This document shows, piece by piece, positions 6,838 to 15,624 of a DNA stretch of 53,479 nt. How positions within the stretch are numbered: the stretch's first letter is position 1; each line of letters opens with the position of its first letter. Made by a program: the position numbers and the translations under genes. This DNA comes from an uncultured Clostridia bacterium (GTDB taxonomy: Bacteria > Bacillota > Clostridia > TANB77 > CAG-508): assembly GCA_934155165.1 (NCBI GenBank), contig CAKPGS010000002.1, positions 1 to 53,479 on the forward strand, given 5' to 3'. The notes beneath the pieces were generated by a model, which saw only the letters and a program-made list of their open reading frames with translations, did not search any database and was not told the origin of the DNA.

Positions 6838-7719
6838 CTATGCTCTTGGATGAGCGCTTTTATATACATTTTTTAAACTTTCATCTTGGAACTGCATATA
6901 TACTTGTGTTGATGATATATCTGAATGACCAAGCATTGTTTGTATTGCTTTTAAATCTGCACCATTTTGTAATAAATGTGTTGCAAATGAATGTCTTAAT
7001 ACATGTGGTGTTATATCTTTATTTATATGTGCTTGCTCTTTATAGAATTTTACAATTTTCCAGAATCCTTGTCTTGTAAGTCTTTTACCATTTATATTAA
7101 CAAATAATGAAGTTTCATCTTCTGTTTTTATTAATATAGGTCTTGCTTCATCTATATATTCTCTTAATGCTTTTATTGAAATTCCACCTAATGGAATATT
7201 TCTTTGTTTATTACTATATTTACAAGTTACATATCCTTCATCTAAATGAACATCTTCAACATTTAATGAAATTATTTCTGTAACTCTCATTCCTGTAGCA
7301 TAAGCAAATTCTAGCATTGCTTTATCTCTAATTCCTTTTAAGTCTACATCTTTTGGTTGTTCTAATAATAATTCTACTTCTTGTGATGTTAACACACTTG
7401 GAGCTTTCTTTTCTATTTTGGGAGATTGAATTCCTTCTGTAGGATCTTCTTTAACTTTTCTTGTACGTAATAAAAATTGATAAAATGAACGTATTGATGC
7501 TAAATTTCTAGAAATTGTAGAAGTTTTCTTTCCAACTTCTTCTAAATATTTTAGATATTTTTTTATATCTTCATTTTTTATTTTAACAAAATTTAATTTA
7601 TTTTTTTCTAAGTAATTCTTATATTGTTCTATATCTCTTCTATAAGATTGTAGTGTATTATTTGATAATTTTTTTTCGTTTTGTATAAATTCTAAGAATA
7701 GTTTAACTTGTTTTTCCAT
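6838..7719 (-). CDS. xerD: Site-specific tyrosine recombinase XerD
   Basis: It resolves chromosome dimers at dif with a Xer partner. A SAM-like N-terminal DNA-binding domain (residues 1-90) precedes the catalytic domain, with the full active-site set visible: Arg145 in GMRVTEI, His239-x-x-Arg242 in HVLRHSFATHLL, His265 in MLGHSDI and Tyr274 in TQVYMQF. The 293-residue length and neighbouring spoIIM match the spoIIM-xerD arrangement common in endospore formers, which argues against a mobile-element integrase. It could be the sole Xer protein (XerH/S-like role), which cannot be excluded here. Confidence 0.92.
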   Translation of the reverse strand: MEKQVKLFLEFIQNEKKLSNNTLQSYRRDIEQYKNYLEKNKLNFVKIKNEDIKKYLKYLEEVGKKTSTISRNLASIRSFYQFLLRTRKVKEDPTEGIQSPKIEKKAPSVLTSQEVELLLEQPKDVDLKGIRDKAMLEFAYATGMRVTEIISLNVEDVHLDEGYVTCKYSNKQRNIPLGGISIKALREYIDEARPILIKTEDETSLFVNINGKRLTRQGFWKIVKFYKEQAHINKDITPHVLRHSFATHLLQNGADLKAIQTMLGHSDISSTQVYMQFQDESLKNVYKSAHPRA

Positions 7720-7824
7720 TATTAGCTCCCCTTGTCTTATAAATAATTTAGTTTTTACTCTTTACATAAACTTCTTATGTTATATCACAAAACTTATGTG
7801 AATGTAAATACTTTTTTTGTAATT

Positions 7825-8457
7825 TTATATATATTTTGCGAAAAAAATTAATAAATTTGTTGATAAGAAAACTTCTATAAAAGATGACACTACTATTCCT
7901 ATTATTCCAAAAGATGATATTATAGAATGTTTACAAATTTCTAATTTTATATTTTCGCGATTTTTGTTTTTAATTATCTTTTTATATAGCTTTGTTCCGC
8001 TTACAGCTATTAAAATAATACTTGGTATAAAAACAACATTTTGCAAGAATATTCCTATTATAGATATTACTATTCCCTGCTTTGCACCTATTACAGCTAT
8101 AATTGCAGCAACTGTATATCCAAAGCAAAAACCTCTATAGCCTATAATTCCATAAACTATAGGTATTCCTACAACAGTTGACCCGGCTATCCATAAAATT
8201 ATTCCTATTAATACATCTTTTTTTATATCTGTTTTTACAACATTAAATTTATCTATTGAATTACCTTGTTTTATGTTAGAAACAAAAGTATTTACATAGT
8301 TTGTAATTTCTTCCTTCCCTTCCTCTTTTACATTGTTTATTAATAAAATACCAAAAACAACTCCTATAATAAATATTAATGAAATTATAATTATTTCTTT
8401 TATATTTTCTTCAATATATGTATATATGAGTTGTTTTTTCTTATTTGTTTTTTTCAT
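7825..8457 (-). CDS. spoIIM: Stage II sporulation protein M
   Basis: SpoIIM works with SpoIID and SpoIIP in septal peptidoglycan degradation during engulfment. The protein is about 210 residues with a basic N-terminus and roughly five hydrophobic helices. The GYRGFCFGYTVAAI segment and the glycine-rich GIIGYRG loop are typical of the family. ATG at 8457 is chosen because GGAGGAA lies just upstream. The in-frame ATG at 8469 overlaps that ribosome-binding site. It lies upstream of xerD and downstream of the EndoQ-like gene. Confidence 0.93.
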   Translation of the reverse strand: MKKTNKKKQLIYTYIEENIKEIIIISLIFIIGVVFGILLINNVKEEGKEEITNYVNTFVSNIKQGNSIDKFNVVKTDIKKDVLIGIILWIAGSTVVGIPIVYGIIGYRGFCFGYTVAAIIAVIGAKQGIVISIIGIFLQNVVFIPSIILIAVSGTKLYKKIIKNKNRENIKLEICKHSIISSFGIIGIVVSSFIEVFLSTNLLIFFAKYI

Positions 8458-8520
8458 TCTTTCCTCCATTTTTTTCTTCTACATAATGTGTATGTAATAA
8501 AATGGATTTTAGAACATATA

Positions 8521-9717
8521 TTATTTTTTAGTTTCTATCTTTCCGTAGTTTCCTCCACCACCTGAATGGATTCCTAACTTTCCTTCTCTTGCAGCTACAA
8601 TATTTCCTGCTATTTTGCTTCCTACTACAGCTTCTATATCATCATAAGATAATTTATGCAATATATTCATTTCTGTTTCAAAGTTATTTAATAATTTTTC
8701 TATAACTTTTGGCCCTACTCCTGGTATAAATGATAATGGAATTTGATATACATATTCTGGTCTATTTTCTGGACTTTTCGTTTCTACTTTATCTTTTATT
8801 AATTCTATTCTATCAAAAACTCCAAAGGTAACTTTTTCACTTCCACATTTTGGACATTTACTAACTGGTTCTTTTGTTTCTATTGTATTGTTGCAATTAT
8901 CACAATAAGTTCTATGGTATTTTCCAAGTTTTGGATCTAACCCATAATTTGCAATCACTTTTCTTCCATCTTCATTTTTTAATGCTTTTACTATTTCATT
9001 AAAAGATATATCTTCTACTTGCATTTTGTTATATTCTCTTGCAATTTTAGGCAAAGAATGTGCATCTGAATTTGTTACAAAGGTTTTTCCTTCTAACTCT
9101 GAAATTGTATCTGCTAAATATGTATCTGAACTTAACCCTAATTCTACTGCAAAAATTTTATTGTATTTTTCCTTAAATATACTTTCTATTCTATCTGTAC
9201 AATTTCCATAGTAGCTTTTAAATGGTGTAAATATGTGTGCTGGTATTAATATTCCATTATATTTTTCTACTATATCTATTAGTTCGTAACCTGATATATC
9301 TGCTCTTTGAGTACTTAGTGTTATATTTTTTATGTGTGTACTCATTTCTTTTGAAAAGCCTTTTATATCTTCTAAATGAGGAAAGAAACATACATTATGA
9401 GCAGCTCCTTTTTTACCATTTCTTCCTAACTCTGATGTTTCTACTTCACTTCCTAATAGTATACAGACCTTATCTTTATAAATTATTCCTCCATCTTTTA
9501 TTTCGTAAGCTTCTCCATTTTTTAAAAAGTTTTCTATATCTTCTATTACGTAAGGTGATGCACAATCTATAATTCCTACAACTTGTATTCCCTTCTTATC
9601 TACACATTCCTTTGCTATATTGGCAAAGTTTAATGAACGTGCTGCAGTTATTTTTATTGGTTTGTTACTTTCACTTCTTCCTATGTGTACATGTAAATCT
9701 GCAAATATTTCATACAT
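8521..9717 (-). CDS. EndoQ-like PHP-domain nuclease
   Basis: The N-terminal PHP phosphoesterase domain begins with the metal-binding DLHVHIGRS motif and includes GSEVET and NSDAHS. It is followed by a four-cysteine zinc element (CDNC...CPKC, about residues 270-290) and a C-terminal helix-hairpin-helix region (FIPGVGPKVIEKLL). This order matches the archaeal/Bacillus EndoQ family, which cleaves 5' of deaminated bases and abasic sites. The end of the protein is a flexible glycine run (SGGGGNYG). Length 398 is typical. A metal-dependent role in base-damage repair is inferred from the family. Confidence 0.88.
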   Translation of the reverse strand: MYEIFADLHVHIGRSESNKPIKITAARSLNFANIAKECVDKKGIQVVGIIDCASPYVIEDIENFLKNGEAYEIKDGGIIYKDKVCILLGSEVETSELGRNGKKGAAHNVCFFPHLEDIKGFSKEMSTHIKNITLSTQRADISGYELIDIVEKYNGILIPAHIFTPFKSYYGNCTDRIESIFKEKYNKIFAVELGLSSDTYLADTISELEGKTFVTNSDAHSLPKIAREYNKMQVEDISFNEIVKALKNEDGRKVIANYGLDPKLGKYHRTYCDNCNNTIETKEPVSKCPKCGSEKVTFGVFDRIELIKDKVETKSPENRPEYVYQIPLSFIPGVGPKVIEKLLNNFETEMNILHKLSYDDIEAVVGSKIAGNIVAAREGKLGIHSGGGGNYGKIETKK

Positions 9718-9756
9718 TTTATTATTCCATCCTTTATTATATATTTACTTAAACAT

Positions 9757-9787
9757 AGCAGGGTTTCCCCTGCTTTTTCTTTTTTTT
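9757..9787. terminator. GC hairpin with T tract on the plus strand
   Basis: AGCAGGG-TTTC-CCCTGCT is followed on the plus strand by TTTTCTTTTTTTT. The flanking genes are both on the minus strand, where the T run precedes the hairpin. It may stop antisense transcription from downstream or act as a weak minus-strand terminator or mRNA stabiliser. Confidence 0.5.
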
Positions 9788-10067
9788 AATAATCTATTTC
9801 TCCTATTCCGAATCCATCAGTTGTTCTTTCTTCTTTTGAATATCCTGCAATATACCCGCTGTTTTGTCCTTCTATTTCTTTCATTCTTTTTGATATTTTT
9901 TCTTTAGTGTATTGTTCTATATTATCATACATATTTTCTACATTATTTTTTTGCATGAATCCAATAACTTCTTCTGTATTCTTTTTTACACCTTCGCCTA
10001 TATCATTTGCATTTCTTACCGCATTTATCAAATTAGTAAACTTACTAACACGTTTTTTTTCTTCCAT
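9786..10067 (-). CDS. Hypothetical protein, 93 aa
   Basis: Family not recognised. It is a small charged protein with a predicted helical first half, repeated Asn residues and a Gly/Tyr-containing end (GYIAGYSKEERTTDGFGIGEIDY). There is no signal or membrane segment. The start overlaps the stop of the upstream gene (TAATG), so it is almost certainly translationally coupled to the 10067-10609 gene and may act with its product. Confidence 0.72.
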   Translation of the reverse strand: MEEKKRVSKFTNLINAVRNANDIGEGVKKNTEEVIGFMQKNNVENMYDNIEQYTKEKISKRMKEIEGQNSGYIAGYSKEERTTDGFGIGEIDY

Positions 10068-10609
10068 TATACTGCTATTCCCTCCTCTTTAGCTATAAAT
10101 TTTTTAAAGGCTTGCATATACATATTGTCCACATTTCTTAAATTCCTGTATTCCAATAGTGTAATTGCTTCATCTATTGGAAAGCCTCTTCTTTCTGGTC
10201 TATCTAATAATAAACCACCTAGATTATCAACTAATTCTAGTATATCTCCTTCTGGTTCTCTTGGCGCTGAACCACTATATCTATTAACCTGTTCACATAT
10301 TCTGCAAAATCTTTCCGGAAATCCCAAAGTTCTTAAATAATCTGCACCTTCCTTTGCATAAACTTTTAGTCTTGAAATATCTGCTGGATCTTTCATTTTT
10401 TTACATCCACATAAAAGGCACGCTGTTATTACCCAATTTTTATCTATTCCTGGTAAGTTAGCTTCTTCTAAAAACAATCTTGCAATTTCTGTTTTTAACA
10501 CAACAGAGTTATCAAAAAATATATCTGTTCTCTTTTGTAAATAATAAACAATTTCTAATTTTTTTACATAATCTTGTTCATTAAGGATATAATCTGCAAA
10601 TGTTTCCAT
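10067..10609 (-). CDS. Hypothetical protein, 180 aa
   Basis: Not assigned with confidence. The pattern of helices resembles HD-domain-type all-alpha proteins (WVITACLLCGCKKMKDP, YAKEGADYLRTLGFPERF), but I do not see a complete HD metal motif. The DRPERRGFPIDEA segment is distinctive. The ATG at 10609 follows AAGGAGGATT. An upstream in-frame ATG at 10630 lies before that ribosome-binding site and is rejected. It is the first of a two-gene, coupled operon. Confidence 0.72.
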   Translation of the reverse strand: METFADYILNEQDYVKKLEIVYYLQKRTDIFFDNSVVLKTEIARLFLEEANLPGIDKNWVITACLLCGCKKMKDPADISRLKVYAKEGADYLRTLGFPERFCRICEQVNRYSGSAPREPEGDILELVDNLGGLLLDRPERRGFPIDEAITLLEYRNLRNVDNMYMQAFKKFIAKEEGIAV

Positions 10610-10688
10610 TATAATCCTCCTTGTATACAATAATTTTCTTTATTATATTTCAACTATATTTTTTATTCAACAAATTATTGTAAATGTA

Positions 10689-10720
10689 ATAAAAACGTAA
10701 TATTAATGTAATATTACGTT
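10689..10720 (-). terminator. Terminator of the pssDE-like operon
   Basis: AACGTAATATTA and TAATATTACGTT form a perfect 12-bp stem with an ATG loop. The minus strand then runs into TTTTTA. It begins three bases after the pssE-like stop codon. Confidence 0.8.
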
Positions 10721-10722
10721 TT

Positions 10723-11196
10723 TTACCCTATAAATTCTTCTATTATTTTTAATATATTTTGTGTATTTGATTTATATTTATTGGGCTTAAAATTTGGTAT
10801 CATTTTTATTGCATTTTCTAGTTCTTTTACGTCTTGAATTCCTATTATAAAGCCTTGTTCATTAAAATTTTCTACTATTTGTATTTGATGGTTATTTACA
10901 TGTTCTTTATATTCTTCTTTTCTTGGAACAGCAATTATCCTTTTATTTTGTTTTAAAGCTTCTGTTATAGAACCAACACCGCCATGTGTAATTACATAAC
11001 TTGATTTATTAATATATTCTTCTAATTCTTTTTGCGATACAAAATCTATAATTTTCATTTTTTTACTTTCAAACTTTGTATTTCCGGCTTGTACTATAAC
11101 TTCTTCTTGAATTATTCCTGTTTCAATAAGGTGTTCTATTTCTTTTAATAATCTTTCAAATGAATTATCTTGTGTTCCCAACATTACTAATATCAT
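10723..11196 (-). CDS. Alg13/PssE-like glycosyltransferase catalytic subunit
   Basis: The protein corresponds to the C-terminal, nucleotide-sugar-binding half of a GT28-type glycosyltransferase: it starts MILVMLGTQDNSFERLL and carries the THGGVGSITEALK loop that binds UDP-sugar. At 157 residues it is the length of Alg13/PssE/EpsF-type subunits, which are inactive without the membrane partner. The partner (Alg14/PssD-like) is directly upstream and the two genes overlap (TAATG). It probably adds a sugar to a lipid-linked glycan at the inner membrane face. Substrate is unknown. Confidence 0.87.
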   Translation of the reverse strand: MILVMLGTQDNSFERLLKEIEHLIETGIIQEEVIVQAGNTKFESKKMKIIDFVSQKELEEYINKSSYVITHGGVGSITEALKQNKRIIAVPRKEEYKEHVNNHQIQIVENFNEQGFIIGIQDVKELENAIKMIPNFKPNKYKSNTQNILKIIEEFIG

Positions 11197-11666
11197 TAAT
11201 AAATCGAACCTCCTAAAACTGCTTTTGGATATAATTTAAGCATTTCTTCCCATTGTACTATAAATAAGTCTGCTATTTTATATATTAATTTTCCAGTTGC
11301 TGTTTTTGTATTTCTATTTGCAAATGTTTCTATATATATAATTTTGCTTCCAAATATTTTGCCAATACAGCACATTGGACCTGCTGTATGTGTTCCTGTT
11401 GTAACTATATATTGTGGTCTGTATTTTATATAGTAAAAAAGTGATATCCAACAATTTATAAATAGAATAAAAATGTATTTTAGTAAATGGGCTCTTGTAC
11501 CATATAATAAATATGATATTTTTTTTCCATATTTGGCTTTTTCTCCTTCAGTTACTTTATCTTTTTCTGTTATTATATGGTAATTATATTTTTCAAACAG
11601 TGGTTTTAATTGCATTAGTTCGTTATAATGTCCGCCTGTGCTTGATATAAATAGAACACGTTTCAT
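11196..11666 (-). CDS. Alg14/PssD-like membrane subunit of a glycosyltransferase
   Basis: It carries the family start KRVLFISSTGGHYNELMQL, a hydrophobic membrane-associating segment (YIFILFINCWISLFYYI, about residues 64-80), then RPQYIVTTGTHTAGPMCCIGK and IYIETFANRN, typical of PssD/CpsF/Alg14. At 156 residues it matches the family. It recruits the Alg13-like catalytic subunit encoded next. No other exopolysaccharide genes are nearby, so the pair is an orphan module. Confidence 0.87.
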   Translation of the reverse strand: MKRVLFISSTGGHYNELMQLKPLFEKYNYHIITEKDKVTEGEKAKYGKKISYLLYGTRAHLLKYIFILFINCWISLFYYIKYRPQYIVTTGTHTAGPMCCIGKIFGSKIIYIETFANRNTKTATGKLIYKIADLFIVQWEEMLKLYPKAVLGGSIY

Positions 11667-11715
11667 TTGAATTTCCTTTCAATTATTATTTTGTAATATT
11701 ATATTTATAGATAAT

Positions 11716-11897
11716 ATTTATAATGAAATTTATTCAATTCCTCGGCTGCATTACGTATTAAAAGAAATTATAAAATTATAGCAATTGAGACTCTCGCTGC
11801 TCTTGCTCCGCAAGCCATCGCTTCCTCTTTTGCTATAATTTAACAATTTCTAATAACACTCCAATTGCATTCGTCATTTCATAAATTTATTATAATT
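11716..11897. repeat. About 180-bp imperfect palindromic element
   Basis: The gap between the pssD-like gene and the acyl-CoA synthetase gene holds a long interrupted inverted repeat. The inner arms AAATTATAGCAA (11773-11784) and TTGCTATAATTT (11830-11841) are perfect. Outer arms continue imperfectly to about 11716 and 11897. The 45-base centre is GC-rich for this genome and contains CTTGCTCCGCAAG. It encodes no protein. It looks like a small non-autonomous element or structured RNA. Confidence 0.55.
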
Positions 11898-11933
11898 ATT
11901 ATTTTATTAACTTTTTATAAATCATCTTAAAGT

Positions 11934-13778
11934 CTATTTTTGGTCTTTTTTGATTTCTGCAAATCTTTTTATTTTCATTGTTGTTGTTTTTTCGAATTCG
12001 TCTTTTTTAATTTCTAGGTTTTTAATTGCTTTGTATGATGTTAATTCTCTGTTTACTTTTTTAATTTCTTCCCATATTATTTTACGTATTTCTTCTTCGC
12101 TTAAATCTTTTCCATGTAGTTCTTCTATTTCTTCATAATTTGGTATTACTTTTACAGATATTACAAGTTCTTTTTGCCCTTCTACTTCTTTTCCATATAC
12201 CATACATTCTTTTATTTCTGGTACTTTTCCTAACATCATTTCTATTTCTTCTGGATATATATTTTTTCCGTTTTGTGTTACTATAACATTTTTGCTTCTT
12301 CCTGTTATGAATAAAAATCCATCTTTATCTAAGTATCCTATATCTCCTGAATTGAACCATCCATCATACATTACTTCTTTCGTTGCTTCTTCATTTTCAT
12401 AGTATCCAAGCATTACTGTTTTACCTTTTATCCATACTTCTCCTTCTCCTTTTTCGTTTGCATTATGTATTTTTATTTCATCTGGTAAAACTGCTTTTCC
12501 TGCTGATCCAACTCTTGGGTCAAAGTCTGGTGTTAGTGCCGCTATTGGCGCAGTTTCTGTAAGTCCATATCCTTGTAAAAATATAATTCCCATATCTTGT
12601 ACCCATTTTCCTACTTTTGGATCGATAGGTGCTGCTGCTGAAACTATTATTCTTAAATTTCCCCCTAAATTGTCTAAAATTTCTTTAAATACTTTTCTTT
12701 TTAAATCTACACCTACAGATTTTAGTGCGTTTGTAACATGAATCATAGAATTTACTATCGGTGCTTTTCCACTTTTATCTATAGATTTATTTATTTTTTT
12801 GTGTAGATTTTCTATTAATAATGGAACTGCAAGCAATGCTGTTGGTTTTGCTTCTTGTAAATTTGGTACTATATATTTTAGCCCCTCACATATTGCTATT
12901 GAACATCCTCTTTCTATTGGTAATAATAGCCCTATTGTTGATTCGTAAGTATGATGAAGTGGTAAAACTGAGAAAAATCTATCTGTTGGATATATTTTTA
13001 CATAAGGATTTACAGAGTTTATATTTTCTGCTAAATTTCTGTTACATATTTTTACGCCTTTAGATTGTGAAGTTGTTCCAGATGTAAATATTAAAAGTCT
13101 AAATTCTTCTGGATCTATTTCTATTTCGTTAAAACTATTATCTCCATTTTTTACAAGCTTTTTACCTTCTTCTAAAATGTAGTTATAACCAACATTTCTT
13201 CCCTGTACTTTATCATCTGAATTCATTTCGATAAAATATTTTACAGATGGTAAATTATCTTGAATTTTACTTATTACATCTTTTTTCTTTTTAGAGTATA
13301 TAACTGCAGATGTATTTGAACGATTAATTAAGTTTTCTATTTCATTTGCTGGTAGTTCTTTATCTAAAGGAACTGCTATTCCAGCTCCACATAATAATGC
13401 CAAATATGATGTATACCAACAATAAGAGGTTTCTCCAATTATTGCAATTTTTTCATCTTTTAAATTTAAAAATTTTGTAAGAGCTGTTCCAAGTCCTACA
13501 ACATCTTCTCCAAATTGTTTATAAGTAATTTCCTTGTAGGGTTCTTTATGATCTTGTTTTTCCAAAGCAAATATATTTTCTGAATATTTTTCTATACTTA
13601 GATCAAATATTTCTTTTATTGTTTTATAGTTTGTAGCTGTGTAATATTCATGTTTTTTGTTTTTCTCATTTATTTTCTTAGGGTCAATTTCTACGTTTAC
13701 TTCTTCTATATTTTCTATATCTTTCATTTTTAATTTTGGGAATTTAAAATTTGGTATTTTTAAATCTCTTAAGCTCAT
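11934..13778 (-). CDS. Long-chain acyl-CoA synthetase (AMP-forming)
   Basis: This ANL-superfamily adenylating enzyme activates fatty acids to acyl-CoA. The P-loop LLIFTSGTTSQSKGV, the LQGYGLTETAP motif, the DGWFNSGDIGYLDKDGFLFITGR hinge region and the C-terminal lysine segment are all present in order. Length 614 is typical of long-chain types. The ATG at 13778 has GGAGAG upstream. A longer in-frame start at 13832 lacks a ribosome-binding site and lies upstream of it. The first about 50 residues are basic and precede the domain. No fatty-acid operon surrounds it. Confidence 0.92.
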   Translation of the reverse strand: MSLRDLKIPNFKFPKLKMKDIENIEEVNVEIDPKKINEKNKKHEYYTATNYKTIKEIFDLSIEKYSENIFALEKQDHKEPYKEITYKQFGEDVVGLGTALTKFLNLKDEKIAIIGETSYCWYTSYLALLCGAGIAVPLDKELPANEIENLINRSNTSAVIYSKKKKDVISKIQDNLPSVKYFIEMNSDDKVQGRNVGYNYILEEGKKLVKNGDNSFNEIEIDPEEFRLLIFTSGTTSQSKGVKICNRNLAENINSVNPYVKIYPTDRFFSVLPLHHTYESTIGLLLPIERGCSIAICEGLKYIVPNLQEAKPTALLAVPLLIENLHKKINKSIDKSGKAPIVNSMIHVTNALKSVGVDLKRKVFKEILDNLGGNLRIIVSAAAPIDPKVGKWVQDMGIIFLQGYGLTETAPIAALTPDFDPRVGSAGKAVLPDEIKIHNANEKGEGEVWIKGKTVMLGYYENEEATKEVMYDGWFNSGDIGYLDKDGFLFITGRSKNVIVTQNGKNIYPEEIEMMLGKVPEIKECMVYGKEVEGQKELVISVKVIPNYEEIEELHGKDLSEEEIRKIIWEEIKKVNRELTSYKAIKNLEIKKDEFEKTTTMKIKRFAEIKKDQK

Positions 13779-13843
13779 TTTTATCGCTCTCCTTTTATTT
13801 TTTATCATTGGTATTATTTCACATTTTTTCAATTTTGTAAAGA

Positions 13844-13869
13844 AAAAAACGACCCAACGGTCGTTTTTT
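13844..13869 (-). terminator. Terminator of the 13871 gene
   Basis: ACGACC-CAAC-GGTCGT with A/T extensions on both sides gives a strong hairpin followed by TTTTTTT on the minus strand. It starts directly at the stop codon of the 13871 gene. Confidence 0.83.
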
Positions 13870-13870
13870 G

Positions 13871-14728
13871 TTAGTTTTCTCCTCTTCCTTCTGGAAGTGC
13901 ATTCGAATTGTCTACTACAATTCTTATACTCATTATTGTTTTTATTGCTCTTCCTAACTTGCTTTGTTTAATTCTTTGCCATAATGATGGTTTTGCTTCA
14001 AATGTTTCAGCAACATATTGTTCTTCTGTAATTTGTTCAACCGTAGCTTCTTGAGCAGGTTCTTGTGCAACTTGAGCTACCTTTTCTTCAACTGGTGCAG
14101 GAATAGCTTTTAAAGCATCTGCAACCTCTATTCCAATATAACTTAAAGCTTTTGATCTATCTTCTATTCTTTCCATATCTATTTCAATATGTAAATTAGA
14201 TTCTAAGTTTGCAACTCTTGCATTTACTAGTTTTAAAGCATCTTGATAATTTTGAGATTTATCAGTTCTAGCTCTACCTATTATCATAAGAGGCTCTGTC
14301 ATATCTTCTCCAAATTTATCTTTAGATTCTTTTACAGTATCTTTCCAATTTTTTTCTTTATTTTGAGCAGCTTCTAAAACTTCCTTTAGTTCTGTACCTA
14401 AATTTATATTATTTTCTCTTTGTCTAATTAAACTTTCTATTTGTTTTGTGTTTTCTTCAAATTGGTTAGTTGCAAATTCAACTAATCCATAAGCAGCATT
14501 ATATACACTTGATGGAAAGTTTTTCTTTTTTGGATATTCTATTAAATAAGTTTTAATTGATTCGATTAAATCCTTAAAATAGCTATCTTCCTCTAGTTCT
14601 ACTATTTGTTTTTTACTTTTTGGATTAATCATTCTTTGCACCTTATCAATATTTGATAAAATTTTTTCTTCCGTGATAACCATTCTCACGTTTACTATGC
14701 CTGTTCTGTTTCTTCTAAATAAAGACAT
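13871..14728 (-). CDS. Hypothetical protein, 285 aa
   Basis: Family not recognised. The protein looks cytoplasmic: a basic start (MSLFRRNRTG), a largely helical middle with MIIGRARTDKSQNYQDALK, then an Ala/Glu/Val/Pro-rich linker (about residues 212-245, PAPVEEKVAQVAQEPAQEA) and a basic tail (SLWQRIKQSKLGRAIKTI). ATG 14728 has AAGGAGGG upstream. An in-frame start at 14779 lies before that site and is rejected. It is a single-gene unit between two terminators. The linker suggests a two-part scaffold or adaptor, which is inference. Confidence 0.7.
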   Translation of the reverse strand: MSLFRRNRTGIVNVRMVITEEKILSNIDKVQRMINPKSKKQIVELEEDSYFKDLIESIKTYLIEYPKKKNFPSSVYNAAYGLVEFATNQFEENTKQIESLIRQRENNINLGTELKEVLEAAQNKEKNWKDTVKESKDKFGEDMTEPLMIIGRARTDKSQNYQDALKLVNARVANLESNLHIEIDMERIEDRSKALSYIGIEVADALKAIPAPVEEKVAQVAQEPAQEATVEQITEEQYVAETFEAKPSLWQRIKQSKLGRAIKTIMSIRIVVDNSNALPEGRGEN

Positions 14729-14819
14729 TGTAAACTCACCCTCCTTAATCATACGTAATATTGCTCTTAACGATTTCATTATACACTTTTCAACATAAAA
14801 CTACAAGTAAAAAGTCGAA

Positions 14820-14866
14820 AAAAACATATTACATTTTTGTTACGTTTTTGTAATATTTTTGTAATA
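14820..14866 (-). terminator. Possible terminator after the TetR gene
   Basis: ATATTAC...GTAATAT arms around a 17-base A-rich loop, followed by GTTTTTTT on the minus strand, lie just after the TetR stop. Additional GTAATATTAC copies allow alternative folds, so the exact structure is uncertain. Confidence 0.45.
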
Positions 14867-15433
14867 TTACTTTCTAATTCCTTTTATTACTGAACTTTCA
14901 AGTTCATTGTACATTTTTTTTATATCTATTTCTTGGTTTGTTTTCATTTTATATATTAAACTTGTACATGTTGAAGCAAATATTTCTGAGGCTAAAACTT
15001 CCGAATCCATATCTACTATTTCTTGCTTCTCTATTCCTTCTTTTATAATTTCTTCTACAGTTTTTATATAATCCATTACATATCTTCTACATGTTGTGTT
15101 TCTTTCTTCAGTTCCCCATATTTGGCTTAATACAATAGTTATTAAATTTTCATATTTTTTTATTACTTTAATTTGTATTAAAATAATTGCTCTAATTTTG
15201 TCTATAGAATTATCTAACTTAGCTGTTTTTATTTGAATACTATTTTTTAATAATTTCATACCTTCTTCTACTAAAAAGTTAAAAATTTCTTCTTTACTAG
15301 AAAAATGATAGTACAAAGTTCCTTTAGCCACTCCAACAGTTGCCGTTATTTCTTCAATGCTAGTAGATTCATATCCTTTTTCTGCAAATAATTTCATAGA
15401 AGTTTCAAAAATTTTTCTTTTTGTTTTATTCAT
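14867..15433 (-). CDS. TetR-family transcriptional regulator
   Basis: The N-terminal 50 residues carry the TetR helix-turn-helix (IFETSMKLFAEKGYESTSIEEITATVGVAKGTLYYHFSSK region), followed by a helical ligand-binding domain typical of AcrR/YcdC-type proteins. Length 188 is normal. No exporter or enzyme gene is divergent from it. It lies downstream of tRNA-Leu and upstream of the 13871 gene, so its target is not evident. The acyl-CoA synthetase two genes away is a possible fatty-acid-linked target, which is speculative. Confidence 0.9.
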   Translation of the reverse strand: MNKTKRKIFETSMKLFAEKGYESTSIEEITATVGVAKGTLYYHFSSKEEIFNFLVEEGMKLLKNSIQIKTAKLDNSIDKIRAIILIQIKVIKKYENLITIVLSQIWGTEERNTTCRRYVMDYIKTVEEIIKEGIEKQEIVDMDSEVLASEIFASTCTSLIYKMKTNQEIDIKKMYNELESSVIKGIRK

Positions 15434-15450
15434 ATATAAATCACCTTTTA

Positions 15451-15476
15451 TAAAAACATCGCACTATCAGTGCGAT
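15451..15476 (-). terminator. Terminator of tRNA-Leu(CAA)
   Basis: ATCGCACT and AGTGCGAT form a perfect eight-bp stem with a three-base loop, followed on the minus strand by GTTTTTA. It lies 10 bases after the tRNA. Confidence 0.82.
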
Positions 15477-15486
15477 TTGCTTTATT

Positions 15487-15573
15487 TGGTGCAGGTGGTG
15501 GGACTCGAACCCACACATAGTTTCCTATAATAGATTTTGAGTCTATCGCGTCTACCAATTCCACCACACCTGC
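15487..15573 (-). tRNA. tRNA-Leu (anticodon CAA)
   Basis: The acceptor stem GCAGGTG/CACCTGC, the anticodon loop CTCAAAA (anticodon CAA, leucine UUG), a long variable arm, the GGTTCGAGTCC T-arm and encoded CCA give a complete class II tRNA of 87 bases. Confidence 0.96.
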
Positions 15574-15624
15574 GTTTATGTCTGCTATGTTATCATATTT
15601 TTTTCCTTTTGTCTATATGTTTTT

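Noticed and set aside
6838..7719. Phage or ICE integrase
   Set aside because: Length, context with spoIIM and full Xer motifs fit a chromosomal XerD.
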